Source: Phytoactinopolyspora limicola (GTDB lineage: Bacteria; Actinomycetota; Actinomycetes; Jiangellales; Jiangellaceae). Taken from it: a DNA stretch of 64,000 nucleotides. The stretch lies in the NCBI RefSeq assembly GCF_011320225.1, contig NZ_JAAOEN010000004.1, positions 428,973 to 492,972 of the forward strand, written 5' to 3'. Shown piece after piece: positions 17,301 through 25,707 of the stretch (position 1 is the first letter of the stretch; every line of letters begins with the position of its first letter). The translations under genes were made by a program, and so were the position numbers. A model generated the notes under the pieces. The model made no database searches and was not told the origin of the DNA. It worked only from the letters and a program-made list of their open reading frames with translations.

Positions 17301-17791
17301 GCGCCGGCGCCACCACCGACCTGCTGGTCTTCGAGTTCGTCGACCACGGCGTCGCGGTCCGGGCCCGGCTGAACACCGCGGGGGCGCCGAACACCTGCGC
17401 CGTCGTCGGCGGAATCGCCAGCACCGAACCGGCCGTCCGGGCCTACCACGCCATCTTCAGTGGCCGCCAGCTCGGCATCCACGTCGCGCCGGAGGTCGCC
17501 GGAGAGATTGACGGCGCCCGCGAGGTGCCGCCGGAGTGCGCCACGGCGTTCCCGGCCCCGGGCGACGTGTTGTGGCAGTACTGCCCACCAGGCAAGATGG
17601 ACGGCGGCCCGGAGATCTTCGACCTGGCGTTGTGTTACGGGCGAGACACCCGCATTCTCATGCCGTGGGGGTTCTCCCCCGCCAACCGGTTCGCCCAGGT
17701 GGTAGACGAGGATCTACCGTCGCTGGCGAAGCTCGGCGCCACCATGATCGAGACCGGCGCCGAGAACGTCCGCATCCGGAGCGTCGCGTGA
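17297..17791 (+). CDS. DUF3830 (cyclophilin-like fold) protein
   Basis: Protein of 164 aa resembling DUF3830 proteins, a small beta-barrel cyclophilin-like family of unknown function. Recognisable pieces are VRARLNTAGAPNTCAVV near the N-terminus, ATAFPAPGDVLWQY in the middle and RILMPWGFSPANRFAQV near the end. GTG 17297 overlaps the livK stop by four bases. DUF3830 genes often occur beside transport and amide/amino-acid catabolic genes, but no activity is established. Here it is locked into an operon with a binding protein and a PLP enzyme. Confidence 0.7.
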   Translation: MSAGATTDLLVFEFVDHGVAVRARLNTAGAPNTCAVVGGIASTEPAVRAYHAIFSGRQLGIHVAPEVAGEIDGAREVPPECATAFPAPGDVLWQYCPPGKMDGGPEIFDLALCYGRDTRILMPWGFSPANRFAQVVDEDLPSLAKLGATMIETGAENVRIRSVA

Positions 17792-18204
17792 CGGCGGGAC
17801 CACCGGTGAGCCCCGACGCCGGCTGGTCGGTCATGTTCACCGCGGCGGCGACCAACAACTGGTACGACGCGGATGGCGACGAGAAGCGCCAGGTCCTCGA
17901 CCGGCTGCTCGACGTGCTGGCCAGCTGGCTGAACACACCGGGATGCCGGCACGTCGCCTCGTTCGACGACGACCTGCTCATGGTGGGCGACCCGCGGCTG
18001 TGGGCGGTACCGTCGATCTACATCCTGATGGACGTGGAGACCGCCGACGTCGTCCCCGCCATGGTGGACCTGTTCCGCCACGGCGACGTCCGGCTCGACC
18101 GCTACTTCACCCTCCAGGCCCGGCTCGGCCGGCCGTTCTGGCCGATCGAGCGGGTCCGGAACCGGGCCGACCGTCCATCTCCCAAGGAGGAAAGATCACC
18201 GTGA
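17788..18204 (+). CDS. Conserved-looking small protein of unknown function
   Basis: Predicted 138-aa cytoplasmic protein; I do not recognise the family with confidence. It has an amphipathic helix region (EKRQVLDRLLDVLASWL), a beta-rich middle and the C-terminal FTLQARLGRPFWPIERV. Size and alternation of strands and helices would fit a ferredoxin-like dimeric alpha/beta-barrel fold (darcynin-like), but this is weak. It is coupled on both sides by four-base GTGA overlaps with the DUF3830 and PLP genes, so it is certainly expressed with them. Confidence 0.65.
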   Translation: MTAGPPVSPDAGWSVMFTAAATNNWYDADGDEKRQVLDRLLDVLASWLNTPGCRHVASFDDDLLMVGDPRLWAVPSIYILMDVETADVVPAMVDLFRHGDVRLDRYFTLQARLGRPFWPIERVRNRADRPSPKEERSP

Positions 18205-19382
18205 CCAGCGCACCACGCGCCACCCCCACACCCCCGACGACCACCCTGGCCGACGGCATCCGACACCGGTTCCCGATCTTCGAGCGCCGCACGTACGTCA
18301 ACTCGTGTTCGCACGGCGCCTTGTCCGACAGCGTCCGCGCCGCATACGACGGCTACCTGGCCGGGCTCGAAGATCAGGGTGCACCGTGGGACACCTGGGT
18401 GGGTGAACAGGAGCGGGTGCGCGCCCTGGTAGCTCGGCTCCTTGGCGCCGACTCGGCCGAGGTGGCGGTGACGACGTCGGCCTCGGCCGGCCTGAACGCG
18501 GTGGCCAGCGCCTTCGACTTCAGCGGACCGCGCGACACCGTCGTCGTCACCGACGCCGAGTTTCCCACCGTCGGCCAGATCTGGCATGCCACCGAGCGAC
18601 GGGGCGCCCGGGTGGTGCACGTTCCACGAGCGGCGGACCGCACGTTGCCCATCGAACACTTCGAGAAGGTGATCGACGACCGCACCGCCGTGGTCTCGGT
18701 GACCGACGTGTGTTACCAAGATGGCGCCCGGACCGATCTGACCCCGGTGATCGAGCTGGCCCACGAGCGCGGCGCCCGGGTCGTCGCCGATGTGTTCCAG
18801 TCCGCGGGGACGGTGCCGTTGGACGTTGGCGCGCTGGGCGCCGATTTCGTCGTCGGCGGTATGCAGAAGTACCTGCTTGGTGCACCCGGCGCGGCGTATC
18901 TGTACGCGTCGGCCGAGCGCACTGCCGACTACGTCCCGGTACACACCGGGTGGTTCGCGGCGGAGGACATCTTCGCGATGAAGGTGGACGGGTACGAGCC
19001 GGCGCCGGACGCCCGGCGGTTCGAGTCGGGTACACCCCCGGTGCCCTGCCTGTATGCCGCTTCGGCCGGCCTGGAGTTACTGCTCGACGTCGGGATCGAA
19101 GCGACGGCCGCGCACCTGGATCAGCTGACGGCGCAGCTACGGTCCGGGATAGCGGGTATCGGCGGCACCGTCGTCACCCCGCCGCCGCCGGCCAGCGCGG
19201 CCATGGTGGCGGTGGCGGCGTCCGACGACCACGCGTACGTGGCCGCGCTCGCGGAGGAACGTGTCGTCGTCAGCTGCCGGGCTGGCAACGTCCGGATCTC
19301 GCCCCACTGCTACAACACCCCGGGCGACATCGACACCGTGCTCGCCGCCCTCTACAAGCACCGGCACCTCCTCCGGCGTTAA
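18201..19382 (+). CDS. Class-V aminotransferase-fold PLP enzyme (second copy)
   Basis: PLP enzyme of 393 aa related to isopenicillin-N epimerase-like and cysteine desulfurase-like proteins. The cofactor lysine is in VVGGMQKYLLG, preceded by the PLP-aspartate segment VVADVFQSAG; the C-terminal VRISPHCYNTPGDID is a family hallmark. GTG 18201 follows AAGGAGG (18184-18190). It shares fold but little local sequence with the enzyme at 3494 (QKYL against GHKW), so they probably act on different substrates. Last gene of the livK operon; a family D hairpin follows. Confidence 0.75.
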   Translation: MTSAPRATPTPPTTTLADGIRHRFPIFERRTYVNSCSHGALSDSVRAAYDGYLAGLEDQGAPWDTWVGEQERVRALVARLLGADSAEVAVTTSASAGLNAVASAFDFSGPRDTVVVTDAEFPTVGQIWHATERRGARVVHVPRAADRTLPIEHFEKVIDDRTAVVSVTDVCYQDGARTDLTPVIELAHERGARVVADVFQSAGTVPLDVGALGADFVVGGMQKYLLGAPGAAYLYASAERTADYVPVHTGWFAAEDIFAMKVDGYEPAPDARRFESGTPPVPCLYAASAGLELLLDVGIEATAAHLDQLTAQLRSGIAGIGGTVVTPPPPASAAMVAVAASDDHAYVAALAEERVVVSCRAGNVRISPHCYNTPGDIDTVLAALYKHRHLLRR

Positions 19383-19470
19383 TCGAGTTGTCAGGCCGGA
19401 CAACTCTGCAACCTGCACCGATGGCGCCGTTGATCCTGACAAGTCGAACGCGCTCCCACTTGTCGGGATC
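19382..19470. repeat. Family D repeat, copy 2
   Basis: AGTTGTCAGGCCGGACAA starts right after the PLP-enzyme stop, then GGCGCCGTTGATCCTGACAA pairs with TTGTCGGGATCAACGGCGC. It is related to 10674-10806 in sequence and in its 3'-of-gene position. Confidence 0.75.
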
Positions 19471-19490
19471 AACGGCGCAACAAGCGGTTA

Positions 19491-19546
19491 CTTGATCATG
19501 TGCGAGTTGCTCCCCCCATTCGGGGTGCAACTCGCACATGATCAAG
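19491..19546. repeat. TGATCAT palindrome family (E) copy 3
   Basis: Perfect 20-bp arms (19491-19510 and 19527-19546) beginning CTTGATCATGTGCGAG. An inner GC hairpin around CCCC-CATT-CGGGG occupies the loop. It lies between the family D element and the acyl-CoA synthetase gene. Confidence 0.85.
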
Positions 19547-19602
19547 GACGTAATTATGTTGTCTTCTTGACGGCAGTGATAGAAGCGTGACAACGTCGGT
19601 AT

Positions 19603-21687
19603 ATGAGCCAGGAGACCCACCAGCTCCGGGTGCTGTGGAACGCGCGGTCCATCGCCGTGATCGGCGCCACGGACCGGGCCGGCGCCCTCGGCCGGCTGCC
19701 CGTCGAGTTCCTGCTCGCCCACGGATACCGCGGCCGCATAGTGCCCGTGAACCCCAAGGGCGGCACCGTGTGCGGGTTGCCGGTCAGCCCACAGCTCGAC
19801 GACGCGGTCGACCTCGCGCTCGTGATGGTGCCCGCGCCGGCCGCACCCGCCGTCATCCGCCGCTGCGGGGAGGTCGGAGTACCCGTCGCTATCGTCATGT
19901 CCAGCGGATTCGCCGAGACGGGCGCTGACGGCGCGAAGCTACAGCGCCTGCTCGTCGACGCCGCTCAGGAGGCCGGCGTCCGGGTGGTGGGCCCCAACTG
20001 CATCGGAGCCGTGGGGTTCGGCCCCGGCCAGACCGCCACGTTCAGCCCGCTGTTCGGAGCCCCGCAGCTGCCCCGGGTCCCCGGCCGGATCGGCTTCGCC
20101 ACCCAGTCCGGTGCACTCGGCTACGGCACGGTCAGCCTCGCCCTCGAACGTGGCCTCGGCCTGCACGCCGCGGTCAACACCGGCAACGAGGCCGACGTCA
20201 CCACCCTCGACGTCCTCGAGGCGCTGGCGGCCGAGCCCGACGTCGACGCCATGCTGGCCTACACCGAGACCCTCTCCGACGGTCCGGCACTTCGCCGACT
20301 GGCTGCGACGGGCAAGCCGCTGGCCATCCTGAAGGCAGGAACCAGCGACGCGGGCTCCCGGGCGGCCGCCAGCCACACCGGTGCGCTGGCCACCAGCGAC
20401 CGCGTAGTAGACGCCACGCTGCGGCAACTCGGCATCGCCCGTGCTCACGACATCGACGACCTCCTGGACCTCGGTACCGCGTTCACCAGCCCATACCGGC
20501 CCCGCGGGCCTCGAGTGGCCGTTGTGACGACGTCTGGGGGCTCGGGCATCCTGGCCGCCGACGCGATCGACGCCACCGGTGGCGAACTCACCCTGGCCGG
20601 CCTCGCTCCGGCGACGACGGCCGCGCTGGAGGAGATCGTGCCCGCGTTCGGCTCCACCGCCAACCCGGTAGACGTCACCGCCGCCGTCATGAGCGATCGG
20701 GAATTATTGCAACGCGCACTCGACGTGGTCGTGGACGACGATGGCGTCGACGCGGTGCTCGCCTGTTTCTGCGTGCTCACCGGCGATCAGGTGATGGACA
20801 TCGTCAGCGCACTCGGCGACGCCGCGGCCCGGTCCGGCGTACCCGTAGCCGTCGCCCGCACCGGCGCGGACTTCCTCGCCCCCGACGCGAGCGAGGCGCT
20901 GCGCAAGGCCGGCCTCCCCGTCTACCCCACCCCGGGCCGGGCGGTGCGGGCGCTGGCCGGTTTATGGCGTACCTCTCGGCCCCGCATCGACGTTCCTCCC
21001 GAGCCGCCGTCTGATGCCGTCGCCGGGGCGGCGCCGCAGCCTCCAGTGGTCAGCGACGAACCCCGCCTCAAGGCGCTGCTGCGGGGCCGAGGCATGCCGG
21101 TTCCGCCGGGCCGCCTGGTCGACGGGCCCGACGACGCGGTGGCCGCCGTCGCCGAGGTCGGTGGACGCGCCGTCGCGAAAGCCGTCGTCCCCGACCTGAT
21201 CCACAAGAGCGAGGCCGGCGGCGTCATCGTCGGCGTGACCACCGAGACCGCGCCCGCCGCCTACGATCAGGTCGCCGCCCTCGGCGGGGAGGTTCTGATC
21301 GAAGAGATGGTGGCCGCCGAACACGGACTGGAGGTCCTGGTGGGGATCGCACCCAGCCCACTCGGGCAGGTGCTCACGGTGGGCCTCGGCGGGGTGCTCA
21401 CCGAGGTTCTCGACGACGCCGCCAGCCGCCTGCTACCGATCACCCGCGGCGACGCCACCGAGATGATCTCCGAGCTGCGTGGGGCACGGCTGCTCGCCGG
21501 CTACCGGGGCGGGCCGGCGCTGGACACCACCGCGTTGCTCGATCTGATCGTGGCCGTGTCCGAGCTGACCTACGGCTGGCGCACCGGGTTCGAGCTGGAC
21601 CTCAATCCGGTGCTGGTGCTCCCGGACGGGGTGCGGGTGCTCGACGCCGCCTACGTCCCACCCCCACCCGTGGCCGGTGATCATTAG
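19603..21687 (+). CDS. ADP-forming acyl-CoA synthetase (NDP-forming), fused alpha-beta type
   Basis: Single-chain acyl-CoA synthetase of 694 aa: CoA-binding Rossmann domain (IAVIGATDRAGALGRLP), succinyl-CoA-ligase-like domains with the phospho-histidine H258 in AASHTGALATSD, and a C-terminal ATP-grasp domain (from about residue 480). The family makes acetyl-, aryl- or other acyl-CoA from acid, CoA and ATP, reversibly releasing ADP. No ribosome site precedes ATG 19603; CTTGACGG at 19567-19574 may be part of a promoter. It stands before the second AMP-forming ligase and the mutase and may recover energy from, or reactivate, a pathway acid. Confidence 0.8.
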   Translation: MSQETHQLRVLWNARSIAVIGATDRAGALGRLPVEFLLAHGYRGRIVPVNPKGGTVCGLPVSPQLDDAVDLALVMVPAPAAPAVIRRCGEVGVPVAIVMSSGFAETGADGAKLQRLLVDAAQEAGVRVVGPNCIGAVGFGPGQTATFSPLFGAPQLPRVPGRIGFATQSGALGYGTVSLALERGLGLHAAVNTGNEADVTTLDVLEALAAEPDVDAMLAYTETLSDGPALRRLAATGKPLAILKAGTSDAGSRAAASHTGALATSDRVVDATLRQLGIARAHDIDDLLDLGTAFTSPYRPRGPRVAVVTTSGGSGILAADAIDATGGELTLAGLAPATTAALEEIVPAFGSTANPVDVTAAVMSDRELLQRALDVVVDDDGVDAVLACFCVLTGDQVMDIVSALGDAAARSGVPVAVARTGADFLAPDASEALRKAGLPVYPTPGRAVRALAGLWRTSRPRIDVPPEPPSDAVAGAAPQPPVVSDEPRLKALLRGRGMPVPPGRLVDGPDDAVAAVAEVGGRAVAKAVVPDLIHKSEAGGVIVGVTTETAPAAYDQVAALGGEVLIEEMVAAEHGLEVLVGIAPSPLGQVLTVGLGGVLTEVLDDAASRLLPITRGDATEMISELRGARLLAGYRGGPALDTTALLDLIVAVSELTYGWRTGFELDLNPVLVLPDGVRVLDAAYVPPPPVAGDH

Positions 21688-21764
21688 CAACATCGAGGCG
21701 CTATAGCAGCAGGATTCCGCTAACGATCACCGAGAAGGTGACCGATCGAGGAGGCAACGCAGAC

Positions 21765-23336
21765 GTGGACATCGCGACCCTGGTAGATCGGGCGGCGCGC
21801 CGGTTCGGCGAACATCTCGCCGTGGAGGGCCCGGATGCCGCTGGCCACTGGCAGCGGCTGACCTTCGCCGGGCTCGGCGACCGGGTGTTACGGCTGGCCG
21901 CCGGGCTACGCCGGATGGGCCTACAGCCGGGAGACCGGGTCCTCGACCTGCAATCGAACTCCACCACGTACTTGGAGACCGACCTCGCTATCCGAGCCGC
22001 CGGGCTGGTCCGGGTGGCGCTGAACTACCGGTTGCATCCGGAGGACTGGGCCCGGATCGCCGCCGATTGCGGCGCCACGACGTTGATCTACGACACCCGG
22101 TTCGCCGGCGACGCCGCTGGGCTGGCCAGCCAGCTCGATCGGGTGCTCGTCGTCGGCAGCGACAGCGCTCCCGGGACCCCGCTGGATTCCCTGCTCGACG
22201 CTCCGGCCCCTGCGGTCGGCACGGCCAGCGACCCCGACGATCTGTGCGGGTTGCACTACTCGTCGGGCACGACGGGCCATCCCAAAGGGGCGCAGCGCAC
22301 CCATCGCAACTGGGTGGCCGGCACCGTCAACATGACCCACGACGTCCTCGGCGGCCCCCCGTCGGCCACCGACGTGTACTGTCACGCCGGCCCTATCACC
22401 CACACGTCCGGGCTCTTCGTGCTGCCGTTCCTCGTCGCCGGGGCCCGACAGGTGATCCTGCCGAAGTGGGACGCCGACCAGTTCGCCGACGCCATCACCC
22501 GGTACGGCGTCACCCACACCGCGCTGGTGCCCACGATGGTGTCGCGGCTGCTGGCACTGGACGACGACACGCTGGCGCCGGCTCGGCGCCGGCTGCGAGT
22601 GCTGGGTTACGCGGGTGCGCCGATGCCGCCGGAGGTGATCCGGGCCGCACACTCGCGCATCACCCCCAACCTGGTGCAGTACTACGGCCTGGTGGAAGCG
22701 ATCCCACCGGTCACGATCCTCGACGCCGCCGACCACGCCACCGGTCTCGACGCCGAACCGGACCTGCTGTCCAGCGCCGGACGCCCAGCGCTCGGCGTCG
22801 AACTGCGCGTCGTCGACGAATCCGGCCAGCCGGTACCCGACGGCGACATCGGCGAAGTGATCACCCGCGGCGACCACGTGATGCGTGGATACTGGAACGG
22901 CTCCGGCCGTACCGACCTGGGCAAAGCCGTCGTCGACGGTTGGCTGCATACCGGTGACCTCGGCCGGCTGGATGGCTCAGGGCGGCTGTGGCTGGTCGAC
23001 CGGGTCGGCGACATGATCATCACCGGTGGGTACAACGTGTATCCACGGGAAGTGGAGGACGTGGTGGCCGAAGTACCAGGTGTCACACAGGTGGCCGTCG
23101 TCGGCGTCACCGATGCCGACTGGGGACAACGCGTCGTCGCCCTCTACACGGCCGACGGAGACGTCGACGAGAACACCGTCACCACCCACTGCCGAGACCG
23201 GCTAGCGTCGTACAAACGCCCCAAGCAGGCGATCCGCGTCACGTCGTTCCCGCTGAACAGCACCCAGAAGATCGCCAAGAAGGTCCTGCGGGAGCGGCTG
23301 GAGCTGGGTGAGGAGCTACCCCGATGGAACGCCTGA
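21765..23336 (+). CDS. AMP-forming acyl-CoA synthetase
   Basis: ANL-family ligase of 523 aa. P-loop SSGTTGHPKG, the TGD hinge (HTGDLGRLDGSG) and the C-terminal catalytic lysine in STQKIAKK are present. GTG 21765 has GGAGG ten bases upstream; a GTG at 21738 in the same frame lacks one. Sequence resembles medium-chain/aryl acyl-CoA synthetases, and substrate specificity cannot be told. The last 13 bases overlap the mutase gene, so both are co-translated and the ligase probably makes the mutase substrate. Confidence 0.82.
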   Translation: MDIATLVDRAARRFGEHLAVEGPDAAGHWQRLTFAGLGDRVLRLAAGLRRMGLQPGDRVLDLQSNSTTYLETDLAIRAAGLVRVALNYRLHPEDWARIAADCGATTLIYDTRFAGDAAGLASQLDRVLVVGSDSAPGTPLDSLLDAPAPAVGTASDPDDLCGLHYSSGTTGHPKGAQRTHRNWVAGTVNMTHDVLGGPPSATDVYCHAGPITHTSGLFVLPFLVAGARQVILPKWDADQFADAITRYGVTHTALVPTMVSRLLALDDDTLAPARRRLRVLGYAGAPMPPEVIRAAHSRITPNLVQYYGLVEAIPPVTILDAADHATGLDAEPDLLSSAGRPALGVELRVVDESGQPVPDGDIGEVITRGDHVMRGYWNGSGRTDLGKAVVDGWLHTGDLGRLDGSGRLWLVDRVGDMIITGGYNVYPREVEDVVAEVPGVTQVAVVGVTDADWGQRVVALYTADGDVDENTVTTHCRDRLASYKRPKQAIRVTSFPLNSTQKIAKKVLRERLELGEELPRWNA

Positions 23337-24847
23337 GAACCGACTACGCCCCCGACGACGCCGAACGCCCGGGTGAGTACCCCTACACCCGCGGCATCAG
23401 CGCCGAACCCCGAGTGTGGACGATGGGCCAGTACGCCGGGTTCGGTTCGGCGGCGGAGTCGAACAAACGGTTTCGCACCCTCCTCGACGCCGGCGGCACC
23501 GGATTCTCCGTCGCACTCGACCTACCGACCCAGATGGGCCTGGACTCCGACGACCCGCAGGCCGCCGGCGAGGTAGGCCGGGTGGGCGTCGCGATCGACT
23601 CCCTGGCCGACATCGAGACCCTCATGGACGGCATCCCGTTGGAGGAGATCTCGCAGGTCCGCACGACCGCCAACTCCATCGGCTACATCTGGGCGGCCTT
23701 GTTCCTTGCGCTCGCCCGACGCCGCGGAGTGGACCCGAACGAGTTCGGGATGTTCATCCAGAACGACGTCCTCAAGGAATACATCGCTCGCGGCACCCAG
23801 ATGTACCCGCCGGAACCCTCGCTGCGGCTCGCCGTCGACACCATCGAACACTGCGCCACACACGTGCCGCGGTGGGTGCCGCTGGCGATGAGCGGATACC
23901 ACATCCGCGAATCCGGCGCCGACGCCGTACAAGAGGTGGCGTGGACGTTCGCCAACGCCCGCGCCTATCTCGACGAAGCCGTCCGCCGCGGAGTGTCGAT
24001 CGACGACGTCGCCCCGACCCTGTTCACCTTCCTGTCGGTGACCATCGACGCCCTGCCGGAGGTGGCCAAGCTGCGCGCCGCCCGGCGGGTGTGGGCGCGG
24101 CTGATGCGAGAGGTCTACGGCGCGGCGGACCCGCGGTCGATGCAGCTGCGAATCTTCGCGTTCACCGCGGGATCGACGTTCACCGCTCAGCAGCCAATGA
24201 ACAACGTCGTTCGAGCCTCGGTGGAAGCGACAGTCGCGGCGCTGGCAGGGGTGCAGACGTTACACGTGTCCGCGTATGACGAGGCCCTAGGCGTGCCGAC
24301 GGAGGCCGCCGCCACCTTGGCACTGCGCACCCAGCAAGTAGTGGCCTACGAAACCGGGCTCACCGACACCGTGGATCCGCTGGCCGGTTCCTACGCGGTG
24401 GAAGCCCTCACCGACGACCTAGAGCGCCGCATGTGGGACACGTTAACCGACGTCGAACGCCGAGGCGGGGCGCTGCGATGCATCGAGTCGGGTGTCTTCG
24501 CCGACCAACTGTCCGAATCGGCCTACCGGTACGCGCAGGAGGTCGACCGCGGCGAACGCGTCGTGGTGGGTGTCAACCGGTTCCCCGCACCCGCCGACCC
24601 CCTCGAAGTCTTCACCCCGGATCCCGCTACCGAGGCGGCGCAGGTCACCGCGGTGCGCGACGTCCGTTCCCGTCGGGATTCCGTCGCATGGCACGCTGCG
24701 ATGCGACGGCTGCGGGAGACCGCGGCGACCGGAGATAACATCGTGCCGGCCTGCGTCGAGGCGGTGTCGGCGTATGCCACGATCGGTGAGATCTGCGCCG
24801 TGCTCAAAGACGTCCACGGCAGCTGGGTCCCCACCACCACCTACTAA
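23324..24847 (+). CDS. B12-dependent acyl-CoA mutase, large (catalytic) subunit only
   Basis: TIM-barrel subunit of the methylmalonyl-/isobutyryl-CoA mutase family, 507 aa, without the C-terminal B12-binding domain of full-length methylmalonyl-CoA mutase. Family features: YPYTRG near the N-terminus, WTMGQYAGFGSAAESN, THVPRWVPLAMSGYHIRESGA with the catalytic histidine, and FTAQQPMNNVVRASVEA. The substrate loop between TRG and WT is about three residues shorter than in known methylmalonyl- or isobutyryl-CoA mutases and lacks the usual PTMY. An Arg sits where methylmalonyl-CoA mutase binds the free carboxylate (YIARGTQMYPPEPS). No small B12-binding subunit is encoded in the window. Confidence 0.82.
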   Translation: MERLRTDYAPDDAERPGEYPYTRGISAEPRVWTMGQYAGFGSAAESNKRFRTLLDAGGTGFSVALDLPTQMGLDSDDPQAAGEVGRVGVAIDSLADIETLMDGIPLEEISQVRTTANSIGYIWAALFLALARRRGVDPNEFGMFIQNDVLKEYIARGTQMYPPEPSLRLAVDTIEHCATHVPRWVPLAMSGYHIRESGADAVQEVAWTFANARAYLDEAVRRGVSIDDVAPTLFTFLSVTIDALPEVAKLRAARRVWARLMREVYGAADPRSMQLRIFAFTAGSTFTAQQPMNNVVRASVEATVAALAGVQTLHVSAYDEALGVPTEAAATLALRTQQVVAYETGLTDTVDPLAGSYAVEALTDDLERRMWDTLTDVERRGGALRCIESGVFADQLSESAYRYAQEVDRGERVVVGVNRFPAPADPLEVFTPDPATEAAQVTAVRDVRSRRDSVAWHAAMRRLRETAATGDNIVPACVEAVSAYATIGEICAVLKDVHGSWVPTTTY

Positions 24848-25026
24848 CCCGGTTGTGCACCTGATCTCCGTTTTGTCACCTGATCTTTTTCCCTGGAGCG
24901 ATCAGGTGTGCTGAACGCGCGCAACGGCCTACGTTGGTGCATCTGATCGCGTCCACGATCCGAACGGGGCAACGATCAGATGCACCAACCGCTCATTGTC
25001 GGCCCGTCGCGCATCTGATCGCCAGG
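24845..25026 (+). repeat. 182-bp inverted repeat, left arm (family A)
   Basis: Reverse complement of 25526-25707 with about four mismatches and no indels. It begins on the TAA of the mutase gene. Contains the hairpins CACCTGATC/GATCAGGTG and GTGCATCTGATCG/CGATCAGATGCAC and a T5 tract. Oriented with its GTTGTGCACCTGATCTCCG end next to the stop codon. Confidence 0.95.
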
Positions 25027-25111
25027 CTGCGACAACGATGTGAGGACGAGACGGGCACCTGAACTATGACCCGGAACTTCTGGCCGTCGGTCATTGGCTG
25101 CGCGACAACCT

Positions 25112-25135
25112 GTGTGTCATTCGGCGCGGTGGGTA
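25112..25135 (+). promoter_or_regulatory. Possible stress-sigma (SigB-like) promoter of the csbD-like gene
   Basis: GTGT at 25112-25115 and GGGTA at 25131-25135 with 15 bp between resemble the GTTT-N14/16-GGGTA pattern of general-stress sigma factors. The idea is supported mainly by the known stress induction of csbD in other bacteria. Confidence 0.3.
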
Positions 25136-25213
25136 ACGAGAAGGCAGGAGCGTGGGATCCCGGATTCCAGATCCGGGCCCGCTCCCGCACTATTCGACCA
25201 ACGGAGGACCGTG

Positions 25214-25408
25214 ATGGGTGAAGGCGACCGTATGAAGCATGAGGCCGAAGAAGCCAAGGGTAAGGCCAAGGAGAAGATCGGTGAGGTCACCGACAACGAG
25301 CAAGCGCAGGCCGAAGGCGCGAGTGAGCAGGCCAAGTCGAAGCTCAAGAAGGCCGGCGACAAGTTGAAGGACGCGGGCGAGGAAGCCCGCGACGCGTTCA
25401 AGCGGTAG
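25214..25408 (+). CDS. CsbD-like stress protein
   Basis: Highly charged 64-aa protein made almost wholly of Ala, Glu, Lys and Asp, with KAKEKIGEVTDNEQAQAEG, the CsbD family core, followed by a KSKLKKAGDKLKDAGEEA helix. CsbD proteins are small, soluble, general-stress proteins of unknown mechanism. ATG 25214 follows GGAGG (25203-25207). Unusually, the gene is isolated inside a pair of near-identical 182-bp inverted repeats, between two convergent genes (acyl-CoA mutase and ftsY). Confidence 0.85.
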   Translation: MGEGDRMKHEAEEAKGKAKEKIGEVTDNEQAQAEGASEQAKSKLKKAGDKLKDAGEEARDAFKR

Positions 25409-25525
25409 GAGCCCGTACTCCGCGACCGCCCGGTCGCACCACGATCAGATGACGTCGCACCCCATGGGATCGCCCTGTGGGGTGCGACGATCGCGTCTGA
25501 TCGTTTCGTCTAGGCGCGCCGACGC

Positions 25526-25707
25526 CCTGGCGATCAGATGCACGACCGGCCGACAATGAACGGTTGGTGCATCTGATCGTTGCCCCGTTCGGATCGTGGA
25601 CGCGATCAGATGCACCAACGTAGGCCGTTGCGCGCGTTCAGCACACCTGATCGCTCCAGGGAAAAAGATCAGGTGACAAAACGGAGATCAGGTGCACAAC
25701 GGGGTTA
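25526..25707 (-). repeat. 182-bp inverted repeat, right arm (family A)
   Basis: Mirror copy of 24845-25026, about 98% identical. It ends on the stop codon of ftsY (TAA on the minus strand, 25705-25707), so the pair spans exactly from stop codon to stop codon of the two convergent flanking genes. Confidence 0.95.

Noticed and set aside
24845-25707. Insertion sequence with terminal inverted repeats around csbD
   Set aside because: No transposase is encoded between the arms, no target-site duplication is visible, and the arms belong to a family placed singly after other genes.
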